From: Aricia agestis
Taxonomy: Eukaryota; Arthropoda; Insecta; Lepidoptera; Lycaenidae
Reading direction: 5' to 3'
DNA: 64,000 nt
Assembly: GCF_905147365.1 (NCBI RefSeq)
Contig: NC_056428.1
Span: forward strand, 15,220,001 to 15,284,000
Shown here: positions 52,420-63,109 of the stretch, piece by piece
Layout: each line of letters starts with the position of its first letter
Position numbering within the stretch: position 1 is the first letter of the stretch
Made by a program: the position numbers and the translations under genes
The notes under the pieces: model-generated
What the model saw: the letters and a program-made list of their open reading frames with translations, nothing else
Databases searched by the model: none
Told to the model about the DNA's origin: nothing

Positions 52420-53494
52420 TATTTTATTTTGATTATAATATGAATCTTTTTTTTCACTATGAATCTTAATATTCAACAAAATATTTTAGATATTACAATT
52501 TACATACAAAATATGAAAACAACAATACCACAGAATATATAGGTATTAGTAGTACCAAACAATACTAAGTTACTCGTACCACATGATTCTAGTTGGCCCA
52601 TAAAAAAGACTTCAACGCTAAATGTTATACAATTAACACAATACATAATATTATAATGTAGATACTTATTTTTTTTTATATATAGGTTTATGTTTCCAAA
52701 TTATGTACTAGTCAGTAAGATTATTTTGTACTTATTGAAAAACTGTTTGTTCCTAAATAAAAAAAATATTACTAAACTTTAATACCCTCAAATTAAAGAC
52801 GTTTTTAAGGCTTACGCTAATTCGCTAATTTATATAGCTATCTTCGGCTATCAAGAAGATTCTTCCACGTATCAGACCAATCATGAGTCAACGTACAGAG
52901 GTGGCATAAAACGAACGTATGTAGTCGGCGCTTAAGTTGTAAACAATCACAACATAAATAAACAATTGTCGAAGCGGGAATGGCCGACGATTGGAGACAA
53001 TAAGCCATAAGATATATAGCCTATCTCCAGCCACTGGTAACATTTCTATACATTCCTTTCATTGACTTATTATATTTTATTCCGTTGACAGCAGTAAGGA
53101 CAGGTTATGTCGATGATATGCCTCTAACACAAGTGCCCCATGGGGACGACTTGTCAATGTTCTGTACAACTTTGAGTTGGTCGTGGAAAATAAGAAATTT
53201 AGAAAAATCGACTTACACACGATCAGTAGATCGTTGTCAATAATAATAATGGTAATTGTTTTTCAAAACAAATAATGAATGCGTGTGGCACTCGCGGACT
53301 ATCGTGGTAAAGCTACTGTATAGAATTTTCTATCGACTTTTATCGACTTGTATGCAATAATTATAATTCGCATACATTTAGTTGCACACAAACACCGTGC
53401 CCAAGTCTGGCAACGCCGCACCGACCGGTACAACTGTGCCGGTCGGAGTGGGGGCCGTGTTAGATTTGTCGTTACGGAATTTCTTGATTCGGTC
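52420..53494. other. Unassigned stretch
   Basis: No gene recognised. Confidence 0.3.
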
Positions 53495-53540
53495 GCCGCG
53501 CTTAAAGCCCGCGACAAAAGCTATGCAATAGCATAAAAAA
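53495..53540. repeat. Repeat fragment GCCCGCGACAAAAGCTATGC
   Basis: AAGCCCGCGACAAAAGCTATGCAATAGC is, to my recollection, a common terminal sequence in moth genomes. The GC-richer DNA just upstream (53395-53490) has two mirrored open frames that I take to be chance. Confidence 0.4.
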
Positions 53541-54156
53541 ATATCCCATCTATAGATTACAATTTTCGCTTACCTATATGTAATGAAAACCACCATCCAT
53601 ACAAAGATACATATTTATTTAAAGTACGAAAATCATTTTTATACATGGACCTCTATATAATAGCTGCAGGACATCATAAAAATCCATAATAATTATTAAA
53701 TAATAATTGACGCTATTTTTTCTGTCATTTTAATACAACATGAAGACGTGCGTAAAGACTCATCCTTACGTTGGAAATTATTCCCAGTTATTGTTCATTC
53801 ATTCAAGATTTATTTCTTAGATACTGCAGTCAAAGGCTAACGTCTAGATTACACAGGAATTAGGAACTTAGAACCTAGGTCCTAAATGAAAGCTCTTAGC
53901 ATTGCTATTGATAGAATTCTTAAGCGTAATTTGCAGATATTTATATTAAAAGTTTCGCATTACGCATTTCCTTCAACTTCAGTCGAGTTGGTTGCAAATT
54001 TTTCGTTTAACGTAGAGGTACATTTGTTTGGACTAAAAAGCTTTTCCCGTGAATGAAACTATCATACAGACAATTATTAACTGTTTAGCTACATATGTCA
54101 ACACAGACAGATTAGATAGTTATTTATCTTAATAGTAAAAAACTGATTTAATACAA
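53541..54156. other. Unassigned stretch
   Basis: AT-rich; nothing recognised. Confidence 0.3.
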
Positions 54157-54337
54157 TCCATAATATGTAACATTTTAAATGGTAAAGTGTGTCTGTCTCT
54201 CTGTTACCTCTTCAGGCCCGAACCGCTGAACCGATTTAGCTGAAATTTGGTATGGATATACTTTGAGCCCCGGGAAAGGATACTTCTTATCCCACAAAAT
54301 GTACGGTTTCCGCGCGAAAGGAGTTTTTATCATCTAA
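54157..54337 (+). mobile_element. Short Helitron, family F, CTAA end
   Basis: TCCATAATATG...AAGTGTGTCTGTCTCTCTGT, CCGCTGAACCGATTTAGCTG, and 3' GCGCGAAAGGAG...CATCTAA before T (CTRR consensus kept). Confidence 0.6.
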
Positions 54338-54904
54338 TTTGCTATTATTTTTCGATAGTCTTAGTTTAGCGCACGCCAGAAAGTTGAAATTTAAAGGCAC
54401 ATCAGATTTAATTAAGGAAAATAGTAAATACTCAGAAAAACAGGCCGAGTTTCACGTTAGGTGGTCCGACCACAAATTTGAACATCCATTAAGATACGTT
54501 AGTCAACGATCAATATAAATCAATCGACACTATCTCGTACTTTAATTTAATTTATTTATTTCCACGTTCATTAATTTTAAGTCCGAAATTAACGTGTCAA
54601 ACTACCGCTTAATCACATAACGGAATTCCTCTAATCGGTTTCATACTGATCTAAGTGAAACAAAAAATGTGACGATATCAAATTCGCCAAAAGATATTTA
54701 AATTATTGGTAGCATTAGCCGCCCATACTAAGCTGTATTTATCTATACAATTGATAATACTTAAAGCTTAGGGTGTGTATAGAGTTCACTGTAAAAGTAG
54801 AAGCGCTGAAAGAGCTCCCTAAGGCTGCCTTCACATTAAGTCGCGAGTAGTGCGGCAGCCGCGCGACTGCTATACTAAAACGAGCCGCGCGGCTCGCGAC
54901 TTAA
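54338..54904. other. Unassigned, GC-rich end
   Basis: Mostly unassigned. GTCGCGAGTAGTGCGGCAGC to GCCGCGCGGCTCGCGACTTAA (54839-54904) forms an imperfect inverted pair next to the following MITE. Confidence 0.35.
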
Positions 54905-55334
54905 GGTGGCGACTTACCCTAAAGTGTCGATTTTATAATTCATTTTTAAACTTGAAAATAAGCCCCGAATTGTTTCATTTTCTAAAATTAGATACTACAT
55001 TATATTTCCGAGAATTCGATCTGAGCAAAAACACGATATCTTAAAATTTTCTCGATAGAAAAAAATCACAAAGATACATCTAATTTTCACGAATTTTTCA
55101 TTTATTGCCATAACCGTGCATTGAACTAAGTTAATATTTAAACACATTTTATAAAATTCTATCATTGAGAGATCGACCTAGCGGATTGTTAAAATGTTGT
55201 ATATTTATCGAGTTATTGAGAAAAAACTAATTTGGCGATGAATCCGCGTCGTTCTTTTTCACCTGGAATATGAAAGATGGGCGCGAGTGTGAAGAGAGAA
55301 GGACGATGTTTGATTTTTGGGGTTAGTCGCCCTC
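54905..55334 (+). mobile_element. GGGCGACTAACCC MITE, copy 3
   Basis: GGTGGCGACTTACCC to GGGGTTAGTCGCCCTC, 430 bp, TTAA at its left border (54901-54904). Nearly the same as 44819-45250. Confidence 0.75.
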
Positions 55335-55739
55335 AAGGCAGCCTAATAAAAAAAAAGAAATATTAAGTACTATGCTTTTGTTTAAATATAAATTGATTCA
55401 ACAAGGATGAGGATGTCGAAAAATATCTCAACTACTTCAGTACTTACCTCTACAATTTTAAACATGGCCGCCGCCAGTCATTTCATCTTATCAGTTAAAG
55501 TTATACCTCGAAGCGTGAAAAATATTTAAATTACATATCGATAATAACAGCCTATGTCCCATATAATTTCGTGGGCTGAGGCCTATGTAATTAAAATGGT
55601 TGTAGTGTCAAAGTGCCCTGGGCGCACACACCTGGTAGGTATTTTGTACGAATTAGTAGGGCTTTTGGGTTTGGTATCGCTTTTTGTCGAAGCTAGCATT
55701 TTAGTGTGGGCTTTATCGAAGGAAGTTTTTTATCCATAC
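55335..55739. other. Unassigned stretch
   Basis: No recognised gene; the 62-codon frame at 55554-55742 has no family character I know. Confidence 0.3.
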
Positions 55740-55872
55740 TAATTTTTTATCCATAAAAATTTAGTATTCTGAGTCTCGGGAAAGGACGTAGGATACTTTT
55801 TATGCCAGAAAATTTACGGTTCACGCTAGATAACATGAATTTTGGCGCAACTGAGTTGCGGGCTTCATCTAG
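55740..55872 (+). mobile_element. Helitron family F, 3' part
   Basis: GAGTCTCGGGAAAGGACGTA through the hairpin GCGCAACTGAGTTGCG to GGGCTTCATCTAG before T. Confidence 0.65.
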
Positions 55873-56088
55873 TGTTGTTATAATTTACACGAAAGTATCT
55901 TGGATAATATTATATATTGTGCTACCGTTAGAATGCAGACCTAGGTAATCTGCAGATTCCCATCCGTTAAAGTGTGCATTTTTTAAATATAAAAACCTTA
56001 TATTTGCACTTCAACTAGTTAGTTGGCATTCTCTTTCTTCGTAAAAGTCCTAAAAACTTTGACTAAGCCTGTCAACCTAAGAGTGTTG
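55873..56088. other. Unassigned stretch
   Basis: No recognised repeat. Confidence 0.3.
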
Positions 56089-56349
56089 TTTTTTTAAGTG
56101 GCAAACGAGCAAACGGGTCACCTGATGGAAAGCAACTTCCGTCGCCCATGGACACTCGCAGCATCAGAAGAGCTGCAGGTGTGTAGCCGGCCTTTTAAGA
56201 GGGAATAGGGTAGGGGATTGGGCCTCCGGTAAACTCACTCGCTCGGCGAAACACAGCGTAAGCGCTATTTCACGCCGGTTTTCTGTGAGTACGTGGTATT
56301 TCTCCGGTCAAGCCGGCCCACTCGTGCCGAAGCATGGCTCTTCCACGTC
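56089..56349 (-). mobile_element. SINE-like retroposon with poly(A), copy 3
   Basis: Poly(T) at 56089-56095, then GCAAACGAGCAAACGGGTCA to AGCATGGCTCTTCCACG; the minisatellite is reduced to one unit. Confidence 0.75.
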
Positions 56350-57490
56350 TAATTTTTATTAGTGGAGTAAAATTTTACTTAAAATTTAATAATTTATTCC
56401 TTTGTCGAAGTCCAAAAAATAAGTATATTTTATAATTGTCTACAAATAAATAACATGTTTTTAGTTTTATTCAAATAACAACCTGCTTTATGTAATTTCT
56501 AAAAATAAGAATCTAATAAACTTTTTGCACTTTAACTGATAATCTGCAGAATACCTTGTTAATCTGCAGTCTAACTGGTTTACGCACATTAACGGGCACA
56601 TATATACTATTTCTCGACAGTTAACAACGATTGCCAGTATATTCGTAAGAGTATGTATCTTGTCTACAGAATGAGTATGTAGTGTTGTCCGTCTTGAGAG
56701 AGAGAGAGAGAAGGAATGCTCATACTACCTAGGTCAGCTAACCTAAGCCTCCCTGAACGCAATAGATTTTTAAGTAATTTCGGTTTTTTCTCTCTAAACT
56801 CTAAACCACCAGCAAGGCTCACCAAGCGAAGATGCGGTAATCTTTAAGAGGTTAGAACGAAAATTTCCCTGATTTTGTATGTTTATAACCGTTATAAAGG
56901 TTGGTAAATGTAGTCCAGAATTTAACATTCTCTTAAAAAACTTCTCTGACGCCAAGAAACATTTTTGCATGAAATATTAAAAGACACGAAGACAAATACA
57001 AGTGTTGTTTAAACAAATGAGCACTTCTGTTAGTTGTCATAACAACAATGCCACATAAAAACGACAATACATCAAAACGTTCGCTCATAATAATCGAGTA
57101 ATAACTCGACACAAAGCCGGGTAATCGATTCAAATCGATTCAAGTGTCAAATTAATCGAGAATATCATCTTACGATTTCTGAACCGAAAAAACAACGCTT
57201 TAACGGAATAAAAAAACACAAGGTGTAGGCACACCTGCTTTTTTTACTTGGACCACTATTGTATGGTTATTCACAAATTTATCGCAACAGGTGAACCGAC
57301 AGCCTATTTAACGATTGATCAATACGTAGCAATCATGTGTCATAATAATTAAACATGTGACAACGATAACTTGTTAGTAAGGTGCATCGGTTCTGACGGA
57401 AACTAGCTTAGGTATTTAATAAAACATAAAGTATAACTAATACTTTATGCGCGTGATGTTTTATTACGGAGGAATAACTTTTATTAGCCA
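56350..57490. other. Unassigned stretch
   Basis: GAGAGAGAGAGA near 56697; otherwise nothing recognised. TAATCTGCAGA words recur near 55950, 56541 and 56563. Confidence 0.3.
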
Positions 57491-57907
57491 CTAGCTGTTG
57501 CCCTCGACTTCGTCCGCGTGGACTTCAGTTTATAGCGCGCGATGTCAACAAAATTGGTGTCAAAAGCTTTTATAAAAAAACCCTGGTACCCCTTAAATCA
57601 ATACAGCTGTGCAGTGTGCACACAATAAGTATTTCATTTTTTTATATTAAACTTTATATTTTATGCCAAATTTTAAAGCTTATTTAGCCCCCCAATTACA
57701 CAACTTTACCCATAAACTATTTATCATTGATAGGTTTAAGGTTACGTCACTGCACAGATAAAGTACTGAGTTATTTAATACCGTAGAATAGATAATATAA
57801 CAATCGAAAAACAATCGAAAAAAATCGAAACTTAAATGTAAGATGATACCACGTCTTATAGAAAGACTTTTGAGCAAGCGTCAGCGCGATGTTCGCATTA
57901 GTATAGA
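57491..57907 (-). mobile_element. Helitron family C2, left member of a tail-out pair
   Basis: CTAG at 57491, GA (the TC 5' end on the minus strand) at 57906-57907. It lacks the MITE found in its relative at 63110-63872, so GATAGGTTTAAGGTTACG (57729-57746) shows the empty site. Confidence 0.75.
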
Positions 57908-58142
57908 TTATGTGCACACTGCACAGCTGTTTTTGGGTATTTTGATTAATTAAGGGCCGCGCTACACCGGAATGGCAGCGGCGAGGCGAGCACTTTCAGC
58001 GCTGCCATTCCGGTGTAGCGCGGCCCTAAGAGGGGTACCACTTACCAGGGTTTTAAAAAGTTTTTAAATTTGACACTAATTTTGTTGACACCGCGCGCTA
58101 TAAACTAAAGTCCACGCGGACGAAATCGCGGGCAACAGCTAG
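57908..58142 (+). mobile_element. Helitron family C2, right member of a tail-out pair
   Basis: Opposite orientation to its neighbour: GTGCACACTGCACAGCTG..., ACCAGGGTTTT, GTTGACACCGCGCGCTATAA, TCCACGCGGACGAAATCGCG, then CAACAGCTAG before T. A 73-bp MITE (57954-58026) splits it. Confidence 0.75.
57954..58026. mobile_element. 73-bp hairpin MITE with TAA duplication
   Basis: GGGCCGCGCTACACCGGAAT mirrors ATTCCGGTGTAGCGCGGCCC; TAA on both sides (57951-57953, 58027-58029). Loop GGCGAGGCGAGCACTTTCA. A second copy is at 63919-63998. Confidence 0.8.
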
Positions 58143-58146
58143 TTAT

Positions 58147-58577
58147 GAATAAAAACAATATATAATAAAGTAGGTATGATTAGTTCTGTAATACAATAAT
58201 GAAGTAAAAAATAAAACGCCATCTGTTTTCATATATTAGAATTAAAATGTTGATTGCATTGATATATTTTCTGGATGGAATATAGGCCAACACGGTACAC
58301 TCGAAGTCCTTTATTTTAGAGCGCCTTCTGTTGTCAACTTGTCACATATAATAGAAATGCAGTAGGAGTTCTATTAGATAAGATAGATTGATTATTATTA
58401 TACCAAGTAATAATATTATTAAACATAATATTCTAACGTATTAAAAACTATAAACAAAAACATACTAACTAATAAGTATGATTATTTCTATGTTACAATG
58501 AAGTAAAAAATAAAACGCCATCTGTTGAATCGTATTAGAACTAAAATGTTCATTGCATCGATATATTTCTGGATTTT
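58147..58577. repeat. Direct repeat of AAAATAAAACGCCATCTG block
   Basis: About 100 bp around GAAGTAAAAAATAAAACGCC (58201) recurs around 58500 with similar flanks (ATTGCAT.GATATATTT). Direct orientation, about 300 bp apart. Confidence 0.6.
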
Positions 58578-58621
58578 GTATAATATTATAATTAAAATAT
58601 ATTTAAGATTTTTGAAATATT

Positions 58622-58715
58622 ATTTTAATACACATCCAAGACCCAGGGAACATTGAAAACTTTTTGTTCCGCCTGCGGGACTCGAACCCAGGACCCCCGA
58701 GATGAGCGCTGGCCA
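58622..58715 (-). mobile_element. Fragment of a second tRNA-derived SINE
   Basis: The minus strand shows a B-box GGGTTCGAGTCCC, then GCAGGCGGAACAAAAAG and TGTTCCCTGGGTCTTGGATG; a body different from the SINE at 46964-47273. Confidence 0.55.
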
Positions 58716-58769
58716 CGCGCAATGCGAATTAATTTTCATCGATATTTTCATGGAAATAAGATATTTTTC

Positions 58770-58918
58770 CACATCAAAATGTAGCCTTTGTCCTTTCTCA
58801 GACTCTATAATAACTGTGTACAAAATTTCATTGCAATCGATTCAGTTGTTTTGGCGTGAAAGCGAGACAGACAGACAGACAGACAGAGATACTTTCGCAT
58901 ATATAATATTAGTATGGA
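58770..58918 (-). mobile_element. Helitron 5' part with GACA tract
   Basis: In reverse: TCCATACTAATATTATATAT, GCGAAAGTATCTCTGTCTGT... The same segment forms the 5' third of the Helitron at 63110-63872. Confidence 0.55.
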
Positions 58919-60269
58919 TTAGTAGGCAAAGGTGTGGAAATAAGATCAAACCCAAAAAAATGTCATCTTCGGGTTTTTCATTTCTGTTTTGACTTTCATT
59001 TGCAGAGGCTTTTGTCAGGAGTTTGACACTGCATGTGTTGAACAGTGGTGATTGGGTTATGTTAGCGTGAGCCAAACTTAGCTATTAAATAGGTGAACTT
59101 CCGTCTTACGTCAGAAACTAGCCTTTGGACTGAAAGAGAAAGATTAGATTTTGTCGAATAACTATATATTATTAGAATAGAAGAGAATAATATTTATTGC
59201 ATGAAATGCAGTTTATACGGATGTAGAATAGATGATGATGATGATGAATGTTGAGATGAGAGATGAATGATGTAGAATAGAATATTGCTTTTTTCGATTT
59301 ACATCACAAAATAACACAAAAGTCAAATAATTTAAACTCGTGTTTAATTACTCAAATTATTTTAAGTCAAAGTGCCGCAACTCAAAAATTCCTGGCATCT
59401 CAATAAAACTGCGAATTAAATGATAAGAATCGTCATTAACGAATAAAATCGTTAAAATTTAGTTTGACATTCAGCGTATCGGGCGATCGCGGTAATTATA
59501 CTCGTATTTACACTGCCTTATTGAATCTTTTAAAAGTGAACTATTATTATAAGCCTTATTAAAATAATTTTATCTGGCCAATGTAATTGATATCTACTAT
59601 AGCTTACCGTCCTACGAATATTTACCATAAAAACTATTTAAAAGTTGTACAAACGACTTCTCACTTTATTTTCTGCAGAGTCGTAAAATCGGACATAAAA
59701 TAGTAAAGATGAGGAAATTTTATAAATATATATATTATTAAGAGCGTGGATGCTGGATTATATTGAGTTTAGTTTTCATTTCAGCCACAAGTAAAATACT
59801 GAGATAGGATAGGAAGGCAACTTCTGTGCTTTGAAAAGGACTAAGACTAAGGACTGTGAAAAAGGTCCTCCCCTGTACATGTGTAGCCAATGAGGTAACT
59901 TTGCTATAAGCCTAAGATTTATATGGTTTTGTAGTTTTCTAATAGCCTCATTAGTTCGATAAATCTATAAATTGTGAGTAAGTGCGTCCATTACATGAGC
60001 ATTATTACGTGCTCACACAATTACTAGTATCGCACCAATCTGAAGATTACTTTTGAAATTATATTCGAAGTAGAAGTTAAAGCCGTAGTTCTTTTCTTGT
60101 CCGAAAATTTTTTTGTGAAATATACTGTGTGGTACCATATTTTCTAAGTTTTCTTTACTCTTTATTCTCAGGAATTTTGTATAGACTGTAGGTTTAATAT
60201 CATTCTTCCTAATAGTGTTCTTCGTATTAATAAAAAAGAAGTAAGCAAAGTAAAAATATTATATGAAAT
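58919..60269. other. Unassigned stretch
   Basis: GATGATGATGATGATGAATG at 59231; no gene recognised. Confidence 0.3.
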
Positions 60270-60530
60270 AAATCAATCAATCAATCAAATCAGCCTATAG
60301 GTATTCGCCCACTGCTGGACATAGGCCTTTCTCAATGAACGCCAAGATGGAAGAACTCCTGCTACTCACATCCAACATGGACCAGCAATTAAACGGAGAT
60401 CGTCGTCCCATCCTAGTTGGAGGTCTATCTTCACCCCGTGTATCCTTGGTCTTCATTACAAAGTAAGTTTACTCCAGCGATCGTCTGCTCTTCGAGCTAC
60501 GTGGCCAGCCCAGTTCCACTTCAGCGTTTA
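60270..60530 (-). pseudogene. RTE-like LINE, C-terminal end and ATTG tail
   Basis: The minus strand encodes LKWNWAGHVARRADDRWSK, then after indels words like PSWRSLRKAYVQQWA close to the stop, followed by (TGAT)n at 60270-60290. A C-terminal W.GH.AR..D.RW block and a short simple-repeat tail are what I expect for RTE-type LINEs of Lepidoptera. Strongly 5'-truncated and frameshifted. Confidence 0.65.
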
Positions 60531-60537
60531 TAAATAA

Positions 60538-60936
60538 CTAGCTTTGCTCGGTATTCGATAAAACACGAATAAAATGATATTTTCTAAAAATGATTCTAAG
60601 GTAGATCGATTTATCGCCCCCGATACAAAAATTTTTGAAAATCGTTGGAGCCGATTATGAGATTCCAATCTTATATATTTAAACGAGCAATTCTTGTATA
60701 TATATATACTAGCTGTTTGACCGAGCTTTGCAATATAATTGGAATCTCGGAGTCGGCTCCAACGATTTTCATGAAATTTAGTATATAGGGGGTTTCGAGG
60801 GCGATAAATCGATCTAGCTAGGAATTATTTTTAGAAAATGTCATTTTCTCCGAATACCGAGCAAAGCTCGGTCAAATAGCTAGTTATATATAATATACAA
60901 ATATACAAGAATTGCTCGTTTAAAGATATAAGATAT
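60538..60936. mobile_element. Inverted pair of small CTAG-ended elements
   Basis: The segment from CTAGCTTTGCTCGGTATTCG (60538) to GGAGCCGATTATGAGATTCC (60667) is mirrored by 60733-60883, which ends CTCGGTCAAATAGCTAG. AATCTTATATATTTAAACGA (60668) is mirrored by TCGTTTAAAGATATAAGAT (60917-60936). GGTCAAATAGCTAGT with an upstream GAGCAAAGCTC hairpin again looks like a Helitron 3' end. Confidence 0.6.
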
Positions 60937-61039
60937 TACGGTAGAACATATTTAGAACTACCAAAGACAAGCGCCAGTCTTTAGTCTCTAGAAACTTTAT
61001 ACACCTACGTTTATGCCTTAAGTACTTTGTAAATAATTT

Positions 61040-61140
61040 AGTTTATGCCCAACTTCCAAAAAAGGAGGTAATACGTTCGGCTGTATGTATCTTTTTTTTG
61101 CTCAGCCGTTTTTGGTCCGATTTCCAAATTTTTTTTTGTG
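61040..61140 (+). repeat. Repeat ACTTCCAAAAAAGGAGGTAA
   Basis: ACTTCCAAAAAAGGAGGTAA and CGTTCGGCTGTATGTATCTT, then CTCAGCCGTTT.TGGTCCGAT; same family as 48080-48180. Confidence 0.5.
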
Positions 61141-61292
61141 TTGTATAGGGATTAACTCGAATTTGGTACAATGTTCACAAAAGTGGTGACCTGATGATGG
61201 GATCCTTGAGGAATCGAGTGGTTATTTCCCCATAAAGCCTTATCTTGTAGATAAGTACAATTATTATTTTTCACTGTGAAAGTAGCAGTGCA

Positions 61293-61327
61293 GCGCTGAA
61301 AGACCAAAAGATTTGGTCTTTCAGCGC
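61293..61327. repeat. Perfect hairpin GCGCTGAAAGACC
   Basis: GCGCTGAAAGACC, 9-nt loop, GGTCTTTCAGCGC. TTTCAGCGC words recur at 61400 and in the 73-bp MITE loop region. Confidence 0.85.
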
Positions 61328-61425
61328 ACACTTTTTCAATTTTCTATGGGCAAGCGCCCCAGTGTCGCGAGTTACCCCAAAAGTGAAAATAAATTTTAGT
61401 CTTTCAGCGCAGTTACTTCCACACT

Positions 61426-61815
61426 GAACTCTCTACAACTTACAAGAAACACGTACACACCCTTAAGTATTATCACTTTGTTTTGTTACACGTTGTATAA
61501 AAAATATTATTAAAAAAAATTAAACCGACTTCTAAGGTAAAAACAATATTCTTAAAAATATGATCTAAAAAGTATGAAATAATTATTTTTCCTCATTGGT
61601 GCCTTTTTCGAAATTCGCATTAACATCAACCAAAAAGCTACTAATGAAGAATAAGAATTATTTCACACTTTTTAGATCATATTTTTAAGAATATTAATTT
61701 TACCCTGGTAGTCGGTTTAAATTTTTTGTTAAAAAATAATAATTGTACTCTACAAGGAACACGTACACACCCTTAACTATTATTACTTACTTTTGTTACA
61801 CCCTGTAATCTGTAT
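61426..61815. repeat. Palindrome flanked by direct repeats
   Basis: A fold-back unit (61513-61727; TTAAACCGACTTC against GTAGTCGGTTTAA, and AATATTCTTAAAAATATGATC against GATCATATTTTTAAGAATATT) lies between two about 65-bp direct repeats containing AACACGTACACACCCTTAA (61447 and 61758). Confidence 0.75.
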
Positions 61816-62318
61816 AAGCTGGATTATTTGATAACTAATTTTTCTTTCGTGTATTTTTATTAAGACTAACTTTCGCGTCTTGGTATCATTTTGCTATTAA
61901 TAATTATTATTTGATGGGTTTACGTTTTATGCGTTATTAATATGATTTGAACTTTACCTAAAGAAGCAATTAAAACGCGTTGTTAAACTTAATGAGTTAT
62001 TAAGATAAACACTAAACAGTAATTCACATATGTATATATATTTTATACTTTATACTGAGGTCATCGGGTAGGTAATAAACAAGTGGTTATAATTGGCTGG
62101 TGCACGTTTACATCATAAACACATTTCGCTGGCGACGGGTGTGACCTCTGACCTCGGCCATCTTGGATCTGCTGGCATAGTGGGAGTGCTGGGTCAGAAA
62201 CGGATAGCCTCCTTTAATTTAGATGTTGTTGTTAGAGCTATCTTTTAGGAGTGCTGTTGTGGTATGGTCAGAAACCAACAACTTCATTTATTTTAATGTG
62301 GTTTTAACTTAGTGCATC
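61816..62318. other. Unassigned stretch
   Basis: GTGACCTCTGACCTCGGCCATC near 62140 is GC-richer; no coding match recognised. Confidence 0.3.
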
Positions 62319-62474
62319 TTGCTTTGCTTGGAGAGGGTTGAAATAAAGTTCTTAATGTCAGTCTAGAGCAAAGACTTCTATTTAAACTGATGGTCTAGAG
62401 TGACATTAAGAACTTTTGATATTTTAAAAAGGTTAATGAATTATAAAGTATTTCAACCTCTCCAAGCAAAGCAA
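62319..62474. repeat. Imperfect inverted repeat
   Basis: TTGCTTTGCTTGGAGAGGGT and AAAGTTCTTAATGTCA (left) mirror TGACATTAAGAACTTTTGAT and ACCTCTCCAAGCAAAGCAA (right), with loops of unequal size. Confidence 0.8.
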
Positions 62475-63109
62475 CATACTAATAAGAGATATCTTCAAAA
62501 ATTGTTGTTTAGATTAATTTCATTGGGTCCCCAGGCAATAGAAAGTCTTAACTTGTCCTTCGGCCTGAGGTTATATTCTAGTTACTTACCGATGTCAGGC
62601 CTTGCTCAAAAGTGGCAGTGGTTTAATATATTAATATTATGATTTTAAGCGGGCAATAGCTGCCTACAAATCACTATCGCTTAGAAAATGCAACGATAAT
62701 TTTATGGATTACTTACTTCATAATAATTACCACAGTTATAGAATTCAGCAGAATTTTAAAAGGCACAATATGCAGGATGATATCATAGAAATATCTAGCA
62801 AAAAGGGAGAGATCCCTTGCAATTTTTATATAACATGCAGTCTACACACCTATACCGTCACATTATTAGTATGTATTCCTGGACAAACCTATACGTGTTA
62901 GTATGCCACTAGCTAGAAACGCTACCTCTCTAATATATTAATGAGCCAGCTATGTCGAGTCTAGCCATGTATAATTAATGGCTAGAAACTCCTTATAATG
63001 TTCCGCGTGGTTCGAATCACAATATAAATTATAAGACAAATATATTTCACACTTGTAACTTGTCGATTTATCTCCCGAAGGCGAAAATGTTTCACGATTT
63101 ATGGCATTA
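62475..63109. other. Unassigned stretch
   Basis: No recognised gene; short frames at 62400-62642 and 62704-62901 have no family character. Confidence 0.3.

Noticed and set aside
53106..53200. YVDDM-like peptide reminiscent of a reverse transcriptase catalytic box
   Set aside because: No other RT motif upstream or downstream; surrounding residues do not fit any RT family, so taken as chance.
53348..53536. Paired open frames on both strands in a GC-richer patch as a conserved exon
   Set aside because: The 3' part is a common moth repeat word (GCCCGCGACAAAAGCTATGC); no splice sites or family match could be argued.
58640..58715. Minus-strand tRNA-like B box as a second tRNA gene
   Set aside because: Only the T arm region is tRNA-like; the rest fits a SINE fragment.
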